A stretch of DNA of 64,000 nt, taken from NCBI RefSeq assembly GCF_003177035.1, contig NZ_CP029488.1, forward strand, positions 2,108,001-2,172,000, in the 5' to 3' direction. The notes below the pieces were generated by a model, which saw only the letters and a list, made by a program, of their open reading frames with translations, did no database searches and was not told the DNA's origin. The first letter of the stretch is position 1. Each line of letters opens with the position of its first letter. Below are positions 1 through 8,981 of this stretch, piece after piece. The position numbers and the translations under genes were made by a program. The stretch comes from Salinisphaera sp. LB1 (GTDB lineage: Bacteria > Pseudomonadota > Gammaproteobacteria > Nevskiales > Salinisphaeraceae).

Positions 1-573
1 ATCGATGCGCTGCTCGACTTGCGCACCGAGCTGGCGGCGAGAATCGAGCACAAGCCGAGCCTCGGTTGCCTGCTCTGTTTTGCCATCGCGCGCACGCTGG
101 CCGACCACCCCCGGCTCAACGGCCGACTGATCGGCGCCGATCGGCTCGAACTCCAGCATCAGGTTCACCTGGGCGTGGCGGTTGCCGGCAAGGATGGGTT
201 GCTCGTTCCTGTGATTCGCGATGCTGGCCGGATAGCGTTCAAGACATTCGCTGAACGCTATCGCGGGCTAACCCGGCGGGCCGTGGCTCGTGAGTTGGCT
301 GGCGACGAGATGACCGGCGGCACGTTCACCGTATCCAATCTCGGCATGTTCGGCATCGACCGTTTCAACGCCATTATCAACGCGCCGCAGTCCGCGATCA
401 TCGCCTTGGGCCGGCGTCGTACCGTGCCGGAGTGGGCGAATGGCGAATGGAAGCCTAAGATGGTGGTTTCGGCCACGTTGTCGGTCGATCATCGGGTCGC
501 GGACGGTGTCGACGGCGCGCGTTTTCTGGCCGATCTGGCCGAGCGCAGTCGGCATTGGTCGTTGCTGTTGTAA
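1..573 (+). CDS. 2-oxoacid dehydrogenase E2 acyltransferase, C-terminal catalytic part (5' end outside window)
   Basis: The frame is open from base 1 to a TAA at 571-573, so the gene begins before the window. The 190 visible residues are the catalytic domain of a dihydrolipoamide acyltransferase, the E2 core that moves an acyl group from lipoamide to CoA in 2-oxoacid dehydrogenase complexes. The diagnostic motif is SVDHRVADGVDGA near the C-terminus, which supplies the catalytic His and Asp of the HxxxDG signature. GTFTVSNLGMFGIDRFNAI and PQSAIIALGR are also family signatures. The lipoyl and E1/E3-binding domains would lie upstream, so the substrate (pyruvate, branched-chain or acetoin type) cannot be told. 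It converges on the downstream kinase gene. Confidence 0.9.
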   Translation: MDALLDLRTELAARIEHKPSLGCLLCFAIARTLADHPRLNGRLIGADRLELQHQVHLGVAVAGKDGLLVPVIRDAGRIAFKTFAERYRGLTRRAVARELAGDEMTGGTFTVSNLGMFGIDRFNAIINAPQSAIIALGRRRTVPEWANGEWKPKMVVSATLSVDHRVADGVDGARFLADLAERSRHWSLLL

Positions 574-638
574 GTGCGGCGGTAGCCCTCGCTGTCATCG
601 GCAACGGCCCCTAACGCTCGGGCGACGGTTGGCGCGGG

Positions 639-1616
639 TTATGTCTCCAGCGCCGAGGCGGCGTTGCCATGCGGCTTCTGCAGCGGCCAGTTGCTCATGA
701 TCTTGAGCGTGTGCTCGTACGATCGGACGCCGGCCTGAGAGCCCAGGCCGGTGGCGTTGAGGGCCGACGTCGCCTGCGCAAAACGGACCGTGTCCTGGGG
801 GTCGAGACCGTGGCAGAGGCCGGTAGCAAAACCGGCGTTGAATACATCGCCGCAACCACAGGTGCACACCACCTCGACTCCGAATGGCGGCTGATGGAAG
901 CTCGTGCCGTCGGCATGGTGATAATAGGCGCCTTCCGCGCCCATCGTCAGCGTCACGCAGCCGACGCCGCGATCCAGGAAAAACGCAGCGATCTCTTTGT
1001 GCTGTTGCTTGCCCGACAGGGCGGCCGCTTCCTCGATCGATGGCAGAAAATAATCCGTGTAGGGCATCAGCCCCTCGATCAGATCCAGATCCTCGGGCCG
1101 GCTCGCAAATACGTCCAGCAGGGTGATGCAGCCGCGACGTTTGGCTTCCTTGAGCAGGGCGACATTCGGCGCACCGTCCATGCGATCCATGAGGCCGACC
1201 CCGCCGAGCAGCAGCACCCGGCAATCCAGGACCTGGTCGCGCATGGCCGCGGTGACTTCGAAATGGGCGGTGGCCCCTTTCATGTGCAGCGCCGGGCGCT
1301 CGCCGTTGGGACGCGTAGTGACGATCGAAGAGGAGGTGCAGACGTCGGGGCAGCGCTGCATGGTGGCGGTATCGACGCCGAAATGCGCCAGTCGCTGAAG
1401 TACCCAGTCGCCCATCAGATCGTTGCCGACCCCACCCACGGCCAGCGTCTTCAAGCCGTAGCGGCTGGCTGCGATGACCGCGCTTCCGGCCGCGCCCGAT
1501 ACGGCCAGGGTGATCTCGTCGATAAAGTAGGTGCCGCCGCCGGGCGGCAACGCCGATACCGGCCGACCCAGGCAATCGAAGGTGATAAACCCCATCGAGG
1601 TCAGGTCATATCGCAT
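639..1616 (-). CDS. PfkB-family carbohydrate kinase
   Basis: A 325-residue ribokinase/PfkB-fold kinase that would phosphorylate a sugar or sugar acid with ATP. N-terminal GGGTYFIDEITLAVSGAAGS and the GGVGNDLMGDWV strand fit the PfkB fold. The second signature near residue 250 reads CTCGCGDVFNAGFATGL, so the usual GAGD anion-hole/catalytic-base motif is GCGD, with the catalytic Asp kept. The start at 1616 was chosen because GAGGAG lies about 10 nt upstream; the frame extends further but without support. It lies downstream of a SorC-type regulator on the same strand, separated by 235 bp, which suggests an inducible sugar-utilisation pair. The substrate is not predictable. Confidence 0.85.
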   Translation of the reverse strand: MRYDLTSMGFITFDCLGRPVSALPPGGGTYFIDEITLAVSGAAGSAVIAASRYGLKTLAVGGVGNDLMGDWVLQRLAHFGVDTATMQRCPDVCTSSSIVTTRPNGERPALHMKGATAHFEVTAAMRDQVLDCRVLLLGGVGLMDRMDGAPNVALLKEAKRRGCITLLDVFASRPEDLDLIEGLMPYTDYFLPSIEEAAALSGKQQHKEIAAFFLDRGVGCVTLTMGAEGAYYHHADGTSFHQPPFGVEVVCTCGCGDVFNAGFATGLCHGLDPQDTVRFAQATSALNATGLGSQAGVRSYEHTLKIMSNWPLQKPHGNAASALET

Positions 1617-1851
1617 GATGGCGTTACTCCTCAGTCGGCACCTCGGGCCTGGGCGCGTCACTTGCGCCCGCGTGAAACGATGCCTGGGTTATTCTTTTGT
1701 TATTTTGTTTATCAATAGTAAATGAAGTTTCTTAGGGCGTGTCAATATGGCGATAATTCCGGCGCGAGTACATGCAGTGAAAACCATGTGGCATCGGTCG
1801 GGTGCGCAACGCGGCCGATGGGTGCCGGCGAAGACTGTGATTCGATGCCTT

Positions 1852-2781
1852 TCACGCCTGGCACAGCAGCTCGGCGGTCGCCTCATCGGTGACCAATACG
1901 TTCGCATATTGTGCCCGCAACACCGCGCTGATGATTTCGGTCTTGGCTTTGCCTCCCGACGCCAGCACCACACGTTCGATATCGCGCAGATCGGCGGGGT
2001 GGGCGGCCACCACGCGCGAATTCAGGTCACAATCGACGACGTTGCCATCGGCATCGAGATAGTGCCCGAGCAGATCACCCACCGCGCGATGGGCCTTCAG
2101 ATCGGCCAGATCGTCTTCGCTGACCAATTCCAGGCGATGCAGCGTGGCTTGCATATCCATCTGACCGACGCTGCAGAGCGCAATATCGGCGGACCGCACG
2201 CGTGAGAACACTTCCTGCAGCACGAGCTGATTCACGAACAGATCGCGCGTCTTGGCGTCATCGGTATAAACCGGCGCCGCCATGTAATAACAATGGGCGG
2301 ACAGCATATCCGCCAGGCGTGTCGCGGTTTCGTAGGCGCTGATTTCGGCGTAGCGCGTGAGTCCGCCCAGCATCGAGGCAATCGATGAATTACGAAGGTT
2401 TTGACGCTCAACGCCCTTGAGGCTGTGCCATAACGTCTCGCCCCAGCCAATCGCGATCTGCAGGTCGTGATTGAGCTGATCGCTCAGATAGAAACCCGCT
2501 TGCAGACCGATCGTGCGGGCGAGATTTTCGGGGTGGGCAGGCGCGGGCGTGACCACCGCGTCCAGGAGGCCGAATTTGGAGATCAGCTGCCCGGCAAGCC
2601 GTGTGCAGTTGCTGATATCCGAGTCCAGCCGGATCTGGATCAGGCCCTCGGCCCGGCAGGTTGCCAGAATCTGGTTGACCAGCGGCCGGCTCAACCCGAC
2701 CCGCTTGGCCACTTCGTTCTGGGTCAACCCTTCGATGTAGTAGAACCAAGCGACGCGGATGCGTTGATCTTCACGGCTCAT
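1852..2781 (-). CDS. SorC/DeoR-type sugar-binding transcriptional regulator
   Basis: A 309-residue regulator. Residues 1-60 form a helix-turn-helix (EGLTQNEVAKRVGLSRPLVN followed by a wing). The rest is a SorC-type sugar-phosphate-binding domain with IAIGWGETLWHSL and LASGGKAKTEIISAVLRA, typical of this family's effector pocket. Family members are controlled by a phosphorylated sugar made by a neighbouring kinase, which fits the PfkB gene downstream. The ATG at 2781 gives the family-like start MSREDQRIRVAWFYYIEG; an upstream TTG in the same frame adds 30 basic residues that look non-coding. No strong ribosome-binding site is seen. Confidence 0.88.
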   Translation of the reverse strand: MSREDQRIRVAWFYYIEGLTQNEVAKRVGLSRPLVNQILATCRAEGLIQIRLDSDISNCTRLAGQLISKFGLLDAVVTPAPAHPENLARTIGLQAGFYLSDQLNHDLQIAIGWGETLWHSLKGVERQNLRNSSIASMLGGLTRYAEISAYETATRLADMLSAHCYYMAAPVYTDDAKTRDLFVNQLVLQEVFSRVRSADIALCSVGQMDMQATLHRLELVSEDDLADLKAHRAVGDLLGHYLDADGNVVDCDLNSRVVAAHPADLRDIERVVLASGGKAKTEIISAVLRAQYANVLVTDEATAELLCQA

Positions 2782-2913
2782 GGCGCCAGACCGGCGTCGA
2801 CCGATCGAAGTGCGGGCGCGGCCTTTGTTGTCTTTCAAAGCGTGTGTCCTCGTCTCGCGGCTTGCAGGCAAACGGCCTCTACGCCCAGATCGAAAGCCAG
2901 GCGGTTGCCTCGC

Positions 2914-3621
2914 TTACTGTCCTTGGCCGATCGCCTGCTTCATCTGGCCGATGACGCGGGCGTAATCGTCCTGACCGAAGATGGCCGAGCCGGCGACGAA
3001 GGTATCGGCGCCGGCCTCGGCGATGTTGGCGATGTTATCCACCTTCACGCCGCCATCGACCTCGATGCGGATCTCGCGATCGGTGCCGGCGACCACCGTG
3101 TCGATGATATCGCGCGCCTCGGCGATCTTGCCCAGCGACTCATGAATGAACGATTGGCCGCCGAAACCGGGGTTCACTGACATGATCTGGATGATGTCGA
3201 TCTTGTCGAGTACGTATTTCAGCCATTCCAGTGAGGTGGCCGGGTTGAACACCAGCCCGGTCTTGCAGCCGAGATCGCGCGCGAGTGCGAGGCTGCGATC
3301 GACGTGGCGCGTGGCCTCGGGGTGGAAAGTGATCGAGGCGGCCCCGGCGTCGGCGAAACCCCGGATCAGGTCGTCCACCGGCTCGCACATCAGGTGCACG
3401 TCGATCGGCACATCCGGATGCGAGCGCGCCAGGCGCTTGGCCAGCGCCGCACACACCGGCGGGCCGAAGGTCAGATTTGGCACGTAATGGTTGTCCATCA
3501 CGTCGAAGTGGATCCAGTCGGCGCCGGCGGCGATGACGGCTTCGCATTCGTCACCGAGTGCGGCCATGTCGGCGGACAGGATCGACGGCGCGATCAGGGG
3601 GGTGAAAGGGGATCGACTCAT
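2914..3621 (-). CDS. rpe: ribulose-phosphate 3-epimerase
   Basis: A 235-residue (beta/alpha)8 enzyme that interconverts ribulose 5-phosphate and xylulose 5-phosphate in the pentose phosphate pathway. Family signatures are clear: [18 protein letters not shown] at the N-terminus, the metal/catalytic [31 protein letters not shown], and [14 protein letters not shown] with the second catalytic Asp, then the phosphate site AGSAIFG. Length is normal for Rpe. The ATG at 3621 starts the conserved sequence; the longer upstream frame is an antisense artefact of the opposite gene. It is 293 bp from the SorC regulator and transcribed in the same direction; there is no sign of coupling. Confidence 0.97.
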   Translation of the reverse strand: MSRSPFTPLIAPSILSADMAALGDECEAVIAAGADWIHFDVMDNHYVPNLTFGPPVCAALAKRLARSHPDVPIDVHLMCEPVDDLIRGFADAGAASITFHPEATRHVDRSLALARDLGCKTGLVFNPATSLEWLKYVLDKIDIIQIMSVNPGFGGQSFIHESLGKIAEARDIIDTVVAGTDREIRIEVDGGVKVDNIANIAEAGADTFVAGSAIFGQDDYARVIGQMKQAIGQGQ

Positions 3622-3783
3622 GACAATAGGCCCGCTTGATAACCGTGGATTGCACCTGCTGGCTTCGGTACGCTCTGTTATGGCGGCTCCCGCGTCAAGA
3701 CCGCGGCGCCTTCCTATCCCCTGCGCTCCGTATGATGCCGCCCATGGCGCGCGTGCCGGGCGCATGCCGAACAAGGAATCCGA

Positions 3784-4239
3784 ATGGCCTATCTCATCGC
3801 GTTGCATTCGCTGGCCGCCACCATCTGGGTGGGCGGGTTGTTCTTTCTGGTTGGTGTGCTGCGGCCGGCGGCCTCGTCGGTGCCGCTGGGCGAGCGGTTG
3901 CCATTGTTGTCGATCGCGCTCGGCCGTTTCTTTCTGTGGGTCTGGATCGCGATCTTCACGCTGTTGGTCACCGGCTATGCGATGACGGGGCTGCTCGGCG
4001 GCATCGCCGTGGTGCCGGCCTATATTAACGTAATGCAGGCGCTGGCCTGGATCATGATCGCGCTGTATGCGCATATGTTCTTCGCGCCCTGGAAACGGGT
4101 GCGGGCGGCGCTGGCGGCCGGCGCGCTGGCCGATGCCGGCCGGGCCATGAATCAGTTGCGCCTGTTCGCCACCGCCAGTCTGTGGCTCGGGCTGCTGATC
4201 ATCGCGATCGCCACCGGCGGCAGCTACGGGTTGCTGTAG
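3784..4239 (+). CDS. CopD-family-like integral membrane protein
   Basis: A 151-residue protein with four predicted membrane helices: residues about 5-26, 45-68, 78-98 and 128-149. The pattern [20 protein letters not shown] at the N-terminus and the central [13 protein letters not shown] resemble the CopD/DUF2269-like membrane family, whose members are linked to copper handling or haem-related functions. It lacks an obvious CopC partner nearby, so a copper role is not supported by context. The gene is divergent from rpe and followed 66 bp later by purC. Function is uncertain; the family assignment is moderate. Confidence 0.7.
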   Translation: MAYLIALHSLAATIWVGGLFFLVGVLRPAASSVPLGERLPLLSIALGRFFLWVWIAIFTLLVTGYAMTGLLGGIAVVPAYINVMQALAWIMIALYAHMFFAPWKRVRAALAAGALADAGRAMNQLRLFATASLWLGLLIIAIATGGSYGLL

Positions 4240-4305
4240 CGGGCGCCTCGGGCGCGCGACGCGGCTGTTAAACTACGCGTCCGTGCAGCCCAGCCATCGA
4301 TCGTC

Positions 4306-5190
4306 ATGCCCGAAACGCTTTTTGAATCCGAACTGCACAGCCTGCCGCTGCTCATGCGCGGCAAGGTGCGCGATGTCTACGCAGTCGGTGTCGATTATCT
4401 GTTGATCGTGGCCACCGACCGGTTGTCGGCCTTCGATGTGGTGTTGCCCGATCCGATTCCGGGCAAGGGCGCGGTGCTCACCGAGCTGACCCATTTCTGG
4501 TTCGATCGCTTCGCCGGCACGGTGGCCGACCAGCGTGTCGACATGCCGCTCGAGCGGATTCTCGACGACGCCGAAATCGCGCAGGTCGCAGGCCGGGCGA
4601 TGCTCGTGCGGCGGCTCGACGCGCTGCCGATCGAAGCGGTCGTCCGCGGTTACGTGATCGGCTCGGGCTGGAAGGATTACCAGGCCACCGGCGCGATCTC
4701 CGGCATCGCGCTGCCCGAGGGCCTGGCTCAGGCCGAGAAACTGGCCGAGCCCATATTCACCCCGGCGACCAAGGCCGCGGCCGGCGATCACGACGAAACC
4801 ATCTCCTTCGAGCGTACCGCCGAGATCATTGGCCCCGAGCGCGCGGCCGAGGTGCGCGATGTCGCGACCGGCCTCTATCGCTCGGCGGCCGACTACGCGG
4901 CCGAGCGCGGCATCATCATTGCCGACACCAAGTTCGAATTCGGCGTCGATCAGAATGATCAGCTCGTGCTCATCGACGAAGTGCTCACCCCCGATTCCTC
5001 GCGCTTCTGGCCGGCCGACCAATACGCCACCGGCATGAGCCCGCCCAGTTTCGACAAACAGTACGTGCGCGACTATCTGGAAACGCTGGACTGGGACAAG
5101 ACGGCGCCGGGGCCGCGTCTGCCGGCCGACGTGATCGCCAATACGGCGGCCAAGTACGCCGAAGCGCGCGACCGCCTGATCGGCCGCTGA
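4306..5190 (+). CDS. purC: phosphoribosylaminoimidazole-succinocarboxamide synthase (SAICAR synthase)
   Basis: A 294-residue enzyme of de novo purine synthesis that joins CAIR and aspartate with ATP to form SAICAR. Signatures are [11 protein letters not shown] near residue 20 (ATP lid), [43 protein letters not shown] and the metal-binding [26 protein letters not shown]. It is of the longer, yeast-like PurC type rather than the 237-residue E. coli type. It stands alone with no other pur genes beside it. The start ATG follows the 66-bp gap from the CopD-like gene. Confidence 0.97.
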   Translation: MPETLFESELHSLPLLMRGKVRDVYAVGVDYLLIVATDRLSAFDVVLPDPIPGKGAVLTELTHFWFDRFAGTVADQRVDMPLERILDDAEIAQVAGRAMLVRRLDALPIEAVVRGYVIGSGWKDYQATGAISGIALPEGLAQAEKLAEPIFTPATKAAAGDHDETISFERTAEIIGPERAAEVRDVATGLYRSAADYAAERGIIIADTKFEFGVDQNDQLVLIDEVLTPDSSRFWPADQYATGMSPPSFDKQYVRDYLETLDWDKTAPGPRLPADVIANTAAKYAEARDRLIGR

Positions 5191-5265
5191 ACCTGGGTAT
5201 GCGGCGGCACCGGATGCATCGCCATGATGAACTCGGCGTGGCGCGCGCGGCCTGAGTTGGCCGGG

Positions 5266-5952
5266 TCAGTGTTGGCCCGGCGGCGGGCAGGTTTTGCCGC
5301 AGTGGGCCAGCGTATGCGCGAGCCACTGGCGAATATCGCGATCCAGCTGTGTATCGGCTTTCGCCAACGCAGCTACGCCGCCGACGGCGTTCGCATTCGA
5401 CGCCGGTGCGGTGGTCTGGAAGCGCTTCTGCGCGATCACTGCGCCGTTGTCGGCACGCAGCAGCGTGGCGGTAGCGCTGATCCGGCCCTGGCTGGCCGTG
5501 CGCGACGAGAAGTGCTGCGAGAAATCCGTCAGTTCGAGTTGCAGCGCGAGATCGGCCTGGCCGGAAGCGTTGGCGAGCACGGCCGGGAACAGCCCGGACG
5601 CCGATAGCGCATCCCTCAGATTGTCACCCACCAGCCGGGCCGGTGTGTCGGCCCACGCGGAGCGGGTATAGGCGGCAAGCTTGGCGTTGTTGGCGTAGTC
5701 CAGCCGGTACAGCATGCGTTTGGAATTCAGCCAGTCCGGTGCGCTGACCGGGCGCAGGTCCAGCGTATACCCGGTCGATGGCGTGCTGGCGCTTGTCGGT
5801 TCCGACGAGCCGGCGTCCAGGGTATAGCGCGTCGGATAGTGGTCGCCGCCACTGAGTACGCTGCAGCCGGTCAGGCCGAACATGGCGCTGGCAGCCATCA
5901 CGACGAGCGCGAGCATGGCCAGGCGTTGGAAAAAACGGGGGCATGGCGTCAT
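5266..5952 (-). CDS. ABC-type transport auxiliary lipoprotein (PqiC/YmbA-like), last gene of an Mla-like operon
   Basis: An outer-membrane-type lipoprotein: basic N-terminus, hydrophobic stretch, then a lipobox LTGC about 30 residues in. The mature part (YTLDAGSS..., YTLDLRPVSAPDWLNSKRMLYR) fits the ABC-transport auxiliary lipoproteins that accompany MCE lipid carriers and are thought to act as the outer-membrane partner. An ATG at 5967 overlaps the preceding stop by 4 bp, but the ATG at 5952 has GAGGAA about 7 nt upstream and gives a more normal signal peptide, so that start is preferred. It is the terminal gene of a four-gene operon (permease, ATPase, MCE protein, lipoprotein). Confidence 0.85.
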   Translation of the reverse strand: MTPCPRFFQRLAMLALVVMAASAMFGLTGCSVLSGGDHYPTRYTLDAGSSEPTSASTPSTGYTLDLRPVSAPDWLNSKRMLYRLDYANNAKLAAYTRSAWADTPARLVGDNLRDALSASGLFPAVLANASGQADLALQLELTDFSQHFSSRTASQGRISATATLLRADNGAVIAQKRFQTTAPASNANAVGGVAALAKADTQLDRDIRQWLAHTLAHCGKTCPPPGQH

Positions 5953-5963
5953 GTCGAAGTTCC

Positions 5964-6875
5964 TCATTGGCCGCCGGCGGCATGGAAACCGGGTTCGCCC
6001 GGCCCGGGGCGACGTGCCGGTGGGCCGGTGAGTACGCTCTGGGGCTTGGACGACAGTTCGGCGCCGAGCTTCTGGATCTGGCGCGCCGTGTCCTGCATCT
6101 GGCGTGTGAGCGCATCGATGTGCGGCAGCACCTGATTGTTCAGGTTACGCATCACGTCCTGGCTCGACTGGCCGACGTTCCGGGCCGATTTCGCCGCCTT
6201 GCCCGCTTTCTGGATCGCCGGGATCGCCTTGTGGGTCAGTTGGTCGACGCTGTCGACCGTATGCCGCAGTTGCTGGGTCAGTTTCGGCAACTGGGCCAGC
6301 GTCGGCTGGAGACTCTTTTCGGCCTCGGTGAGCTGGCGTGTCGCCTGATTGAGCTGGGCCAGGGTCTGGCTGATGTGTTTGGCGTTCTTGCCGCCGGTCA
6401 GATTCTGGACCTGGTCGAGGATTTGGGTGACCTTCTTCAGATCGGCCTGACCCCGGCTCTTGAGCCGGCCCAGCAGCCCCTTGTGCAACGGCATATGGGG
6501 CGGATTGCCGGACAACGCCGGCGCCGAGGGGTTGGGTGTGTGCAACGTCAGCGTGGACATCCCGGTGAGGCCCTGGGTGGCGAGTTGACCGTAGCTGGAC
6601 TGCGTCAGCGGCACCGAGTCGCGCACCTTGAACACGATGCGGACCTTGTTGGCGTCGTGTGGATCGAAACCCACGCTTTCGATGTGCCCGACCTTGAGCC
6701 CTTTGAACTTGACCGGCGATTGGGCGCTGACGCCGCCCGCCGACTGGGTGGTCTCGATCACGATCGTGCGGTGTGCATTGCCACCGGTGGACAGCCATAA
6801 GAAGAAGCCCACCGCGCCGCCCCCGAAAACCAGGATGAAAATGACGGCGGCGACGATATGCGAACGGTATTCCAT
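5964..6875 (-). CDS. MCE-domain (MlaD-like) periplasmic lipid-carrier subunit
   Basis: A 303-residue protein with one N-terminal membrane anchor (residues about 5-27, rich in V/I/F/G) and an MCE domain at about 35-120 (VKFKGLKVGHIESVGFDPHD, then VRIVFKVRDSVPLT). The long C-terminal part is helical and Gln/Lys-rich, with heptad-like repeats that could form the coiled needle or tether seen in larger MCE proteins. MlaD-type proteins form hexamers that carry phospholipids between inner and outer membranes. The start at 6875 lies one base after the stop of the ATPase gene, so translation is probably coupled. It overlaps the lipoprotein frame by 4 bp if that starts at 5967. Confidence 0.92.
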   Translation of the reverse strand: MEYRSHIVAAVIFILVFGGGAVGFFLWLSTGGNAHRTIVIETTQSAGGVSAQSPVKFKGLKVGHIESVGFDPHDANKVRIVFKVRDSVPLTQSSYGQLATQGLTGMSTLTLHTPNPSAPALSGNPPHMPLHKGLLGRLKSRGQADLKKVTQILDQVQNLTGGKNAKHISQTLAQLNQATRQLTEAEKSLQPTLAQLPKLTQQLRHTVDSVDQLTHKAIPAIQKAGKAAKSARNVGQSSQDVMRNLNNQVLPHIDALTRQMQDTARQIQKLGAELSSKPQSVLTGPPARRPGPGEPGFHAAGGQ

Positions 6876-6876
6876 A

Positions 6877-7671
6877 TCAGCTCTCGGCTGCCCCGACGGC
6901 ATTGTCGTCGGCAAAAAAACGTTCGATGAACGGATGCGAAACGCGACGCACCTCGTCCAGCGTGCCCACGGTCAGGATACGGCCCTCGTCCAGAATCGCC
7001 ACCCGGTCGGCTACGGAGGCCAGCGTCGACCGATCGTGGGTGACGATCAGCCCGGACAGGCCCATATCCTTGTGCAGATGTTTGTACAGCTGATGGAAAT
7101 CGGTCGACGAGGCCGGGTCCAGGCCGGCGGTGGGCTCATCGAGGAACAACAGCTCGGGGTCGAGTGCGAGCGCCCGGGCCAGGGCCACACGTTTGATCAT
7201 GCCGCCGGAGAGGGCGTCGGGCATCTGGTTGCCGACGTCGGGATCGAGGCCCACGGCCGCCAGCTTGAGGCTGACCAGGTCGGTGATCATCGACTCGGGC
7301 ATGTGCAGTCCGTCGCGGCGCAGCTCCCGCATCGGGAACGCGATGTTGGCGAACACCGGCAACGAGCTGAACAGCGCCCCCTGCTGGAACAGCACGCCCC
7401 AGTGGCGGGAAAGCTGGCGCATGCGTGACTGATTCAGGTGCCAGAGGGGGACGCCCAGCACGTCGACCCGGCCTTCGTCGGGCTCGTTGAGGCCGATCAG
7501 ATGTCGCAGCGTCAGCGACTTGCCGCTGCCGCTGCCCCCGATCACGGCCAGCGTCTCGCCCTGCTCCACGCGGAGATCCAGCCCGCGCAGAATCCAGCGC
7601 TTACCGATCTTCGCCCCCAGGCCGTTCACCTCGACCGCGGGCTGTGACTGTGCCTGCCGATCGGCCGTCAT
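6877..7671 (-). CDS. MlaF-like ABC transporter ATP-binding protein
   Basis: A 264-residue ABC ATPase that powers the Mla-type lipid transporter. Walker A is GGSGSGKS near residue 45, the signature motif is LSGGMIKRVALARAL near 148, and Walker B is ELLFLDEPTAGLDP followed by the switch His in IVTHDRS. The order and the short spacing to permease (4-bp overlap at 7668-7671) and MCE subunit (1 bp) show a single operon. The long DALSGGM region matches the MlaF subfamily rather than a peptide or metal importer. Confidence 0.95.
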   Translation of the reverse strand: MTADRQAQSQPAVEVNGLGAKIGKRWILRGLDLRVEQGETLAVIGGSGSGKSLTLRHLIGLNEPDEGRVDVLGVPLWHLNQSRMRQLSRHWGVLFQQGALFSSLPVFANIAFPMRELRRDGLHMPESMITDLVSLKLAAVGLDPDVGNQMPDALSGGMIKRVALARALALDPELLFLDEPTAGLDPASSTDFHQLYKHLHKDMGLSGLIVTHDRSTLASVADRVAILDEGRILTVGTLDEVRRVSHPFIERFFADDNAVGAAES

Positions 7672-8810
7672 ATCAGGCCCAGCTTGGCAAGAATGGCGCC
7701 GCTCAGGGCGTCGATGATCAAAATCAGCGCCAGGCCGACCACCACCGAGCGGGTGGTCTGGGAGCTCAGACTATCCGTATTGGCGCTAGCGGTGAGCCCG
7801 AAATAGCTGCCGACGAGGGCGATGATCAGCCCGAACAGCGCGCCTTTGCCAAGCCCGAGCCAGAAGTTGTACATCTGTACCGACTCCGGCAGACGGGCGA
7901 TGAACAGTGCAAACGGCACGCCCAGATCGAACTGCGCCGTGGTGGCGCCGCCCATGATCTCGGCGCCGTCGGTCCAGACGACGAGCAGCGGCATGGTGAT
8001 CATCATGGCGATCACGCGCGAGGTGACCAGGCGCAGCCGCGGGGAGCTGCCGAACGTCTTGAGCGCGTCGAGTTCTTCGGTCAGATGCATGCCGGCGATA
8101 CCGGCGGTGATCGACGAACCGGCACGGCCGGCCTGGATGATGGCGGCAATGACCGGACCGAGCTCGCGCAGCACGGCCAGGCCCATCAGCCCGATGATGC
8201 GCTCGTTGGCGCCGAAGCTCGACAGCGTGACGCCGATCTGCAGGCTCATCACCACGCCGATCACATAGCCGGTCACCCCCAGCAGCACGACGGACGACAC
8301 CCCGGAACGGTAGATCGCCGCGCTAATCTCGCGCGCCGGGATCAGGCGCCAGCGCACGGAAATGGTGGCGATATCGGCCATTACGCCGAACAGCAGGGCA
8401 ATCATGCCGCCCACATGCCGGCCGATGGCGATCAGATCGCCGCCGAGACGATCGAGCAGATCGAGCAGCGACAGACGACTTTCGCGCGGCGGCATCTCGG
8501 GCTCGTCGGCCAGCCGCTCGAAGCGCTGCCGGTGCGGCTCGCGGCATGTGAGTTCGGCCGGTTCGCGCTTGCCCCAGGCCTGCCAGAGCAGCCAGGCGCC
8601 GGCGCTGTCCAGCGCGCTGATCTCGCTCAGATCCCAGGCCATGTCCTGGGGCGAATCCAGGGCATTGAGCGTCTCGACCAGCCGCTGCCGGTGGTCGCTG
8701 GCGGTGAACAGCCGCCAGGACCCGGTCAAGCGCGCGCAGCGGCGATCCTCGTCGTCCTCGATGTGCAGGTCGGGCGTTGATTGGCCATTGGGCCGCGCGC
8801 TACCGCTCAT
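7668..8810 (-). CDS. MlaE-family lipid transporter permease with fused N-terminal STAS domain
   Basis: A 380-residue protein. Residues 1-100 form an STAS/MlaB-like domain (MAWDLSEISALDSAGAWLLW, with the DSAG loop), and about 130-380 form the MlaE permease with five or six helices and the family motif VLRELGPVIAAIIQAGRAGS. In E. coli MlaB is a separate STAS protein that stabilises the ATPase; here the role seems built into the permease, as in many proteobacterial relatives. It is the first gene of the four-gene operon and starts at an ATG with only a weak ribosome-binding site. It would move phospholipid across or out of the inner membrane. Confidence 0.93.
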   Translation of the reverse strand: MSGSARPNGQSTPDLHIEDDEDRRCARLTGSWRLFTASDHRQRLVETLNALDSPQDMAWDLSEISALDSAGAWLLWQAWGKREPAELTCREPHRQRFERLADEPEMPPRESRLSLLDLLDRLGGDLIAIGRHVGGMIALLFGVMADIATISVRWRLIPAREISAAIYRSGVSSVVLLGVTGYVIGVVMSLQIGVTLSSFGANERIIGLMGLAVLRELGPVIAAIIQAGRAGSSITAGIAGMHLTEELDALKTFGSSPRLRLVTSRVIAMMITMPLLVVWTDGAEIMGGATTAQFDLGVPFALFIARLPESVQMYNFWLGLGKGALFGLIIALVGSYFGLTASANTDSLSSQTTRSVVVGLALILIIDALSGAILAKLGLI

Positions 8811-8981
8811 CGCGCGGGGCAGCCCGTACGCGGATCCGGCGCAACGGCGAACACAATGGGGACCAGAGGCATGATGAGGACAGTGGCGGCTCGAAACACG
8901 CCGACAAAACTAGCGCAGAACGGGCACGGCTCGCATCCGTATTACGCCGGGGCTCGCTTCATCGCACGCCGCACTTGCCGA

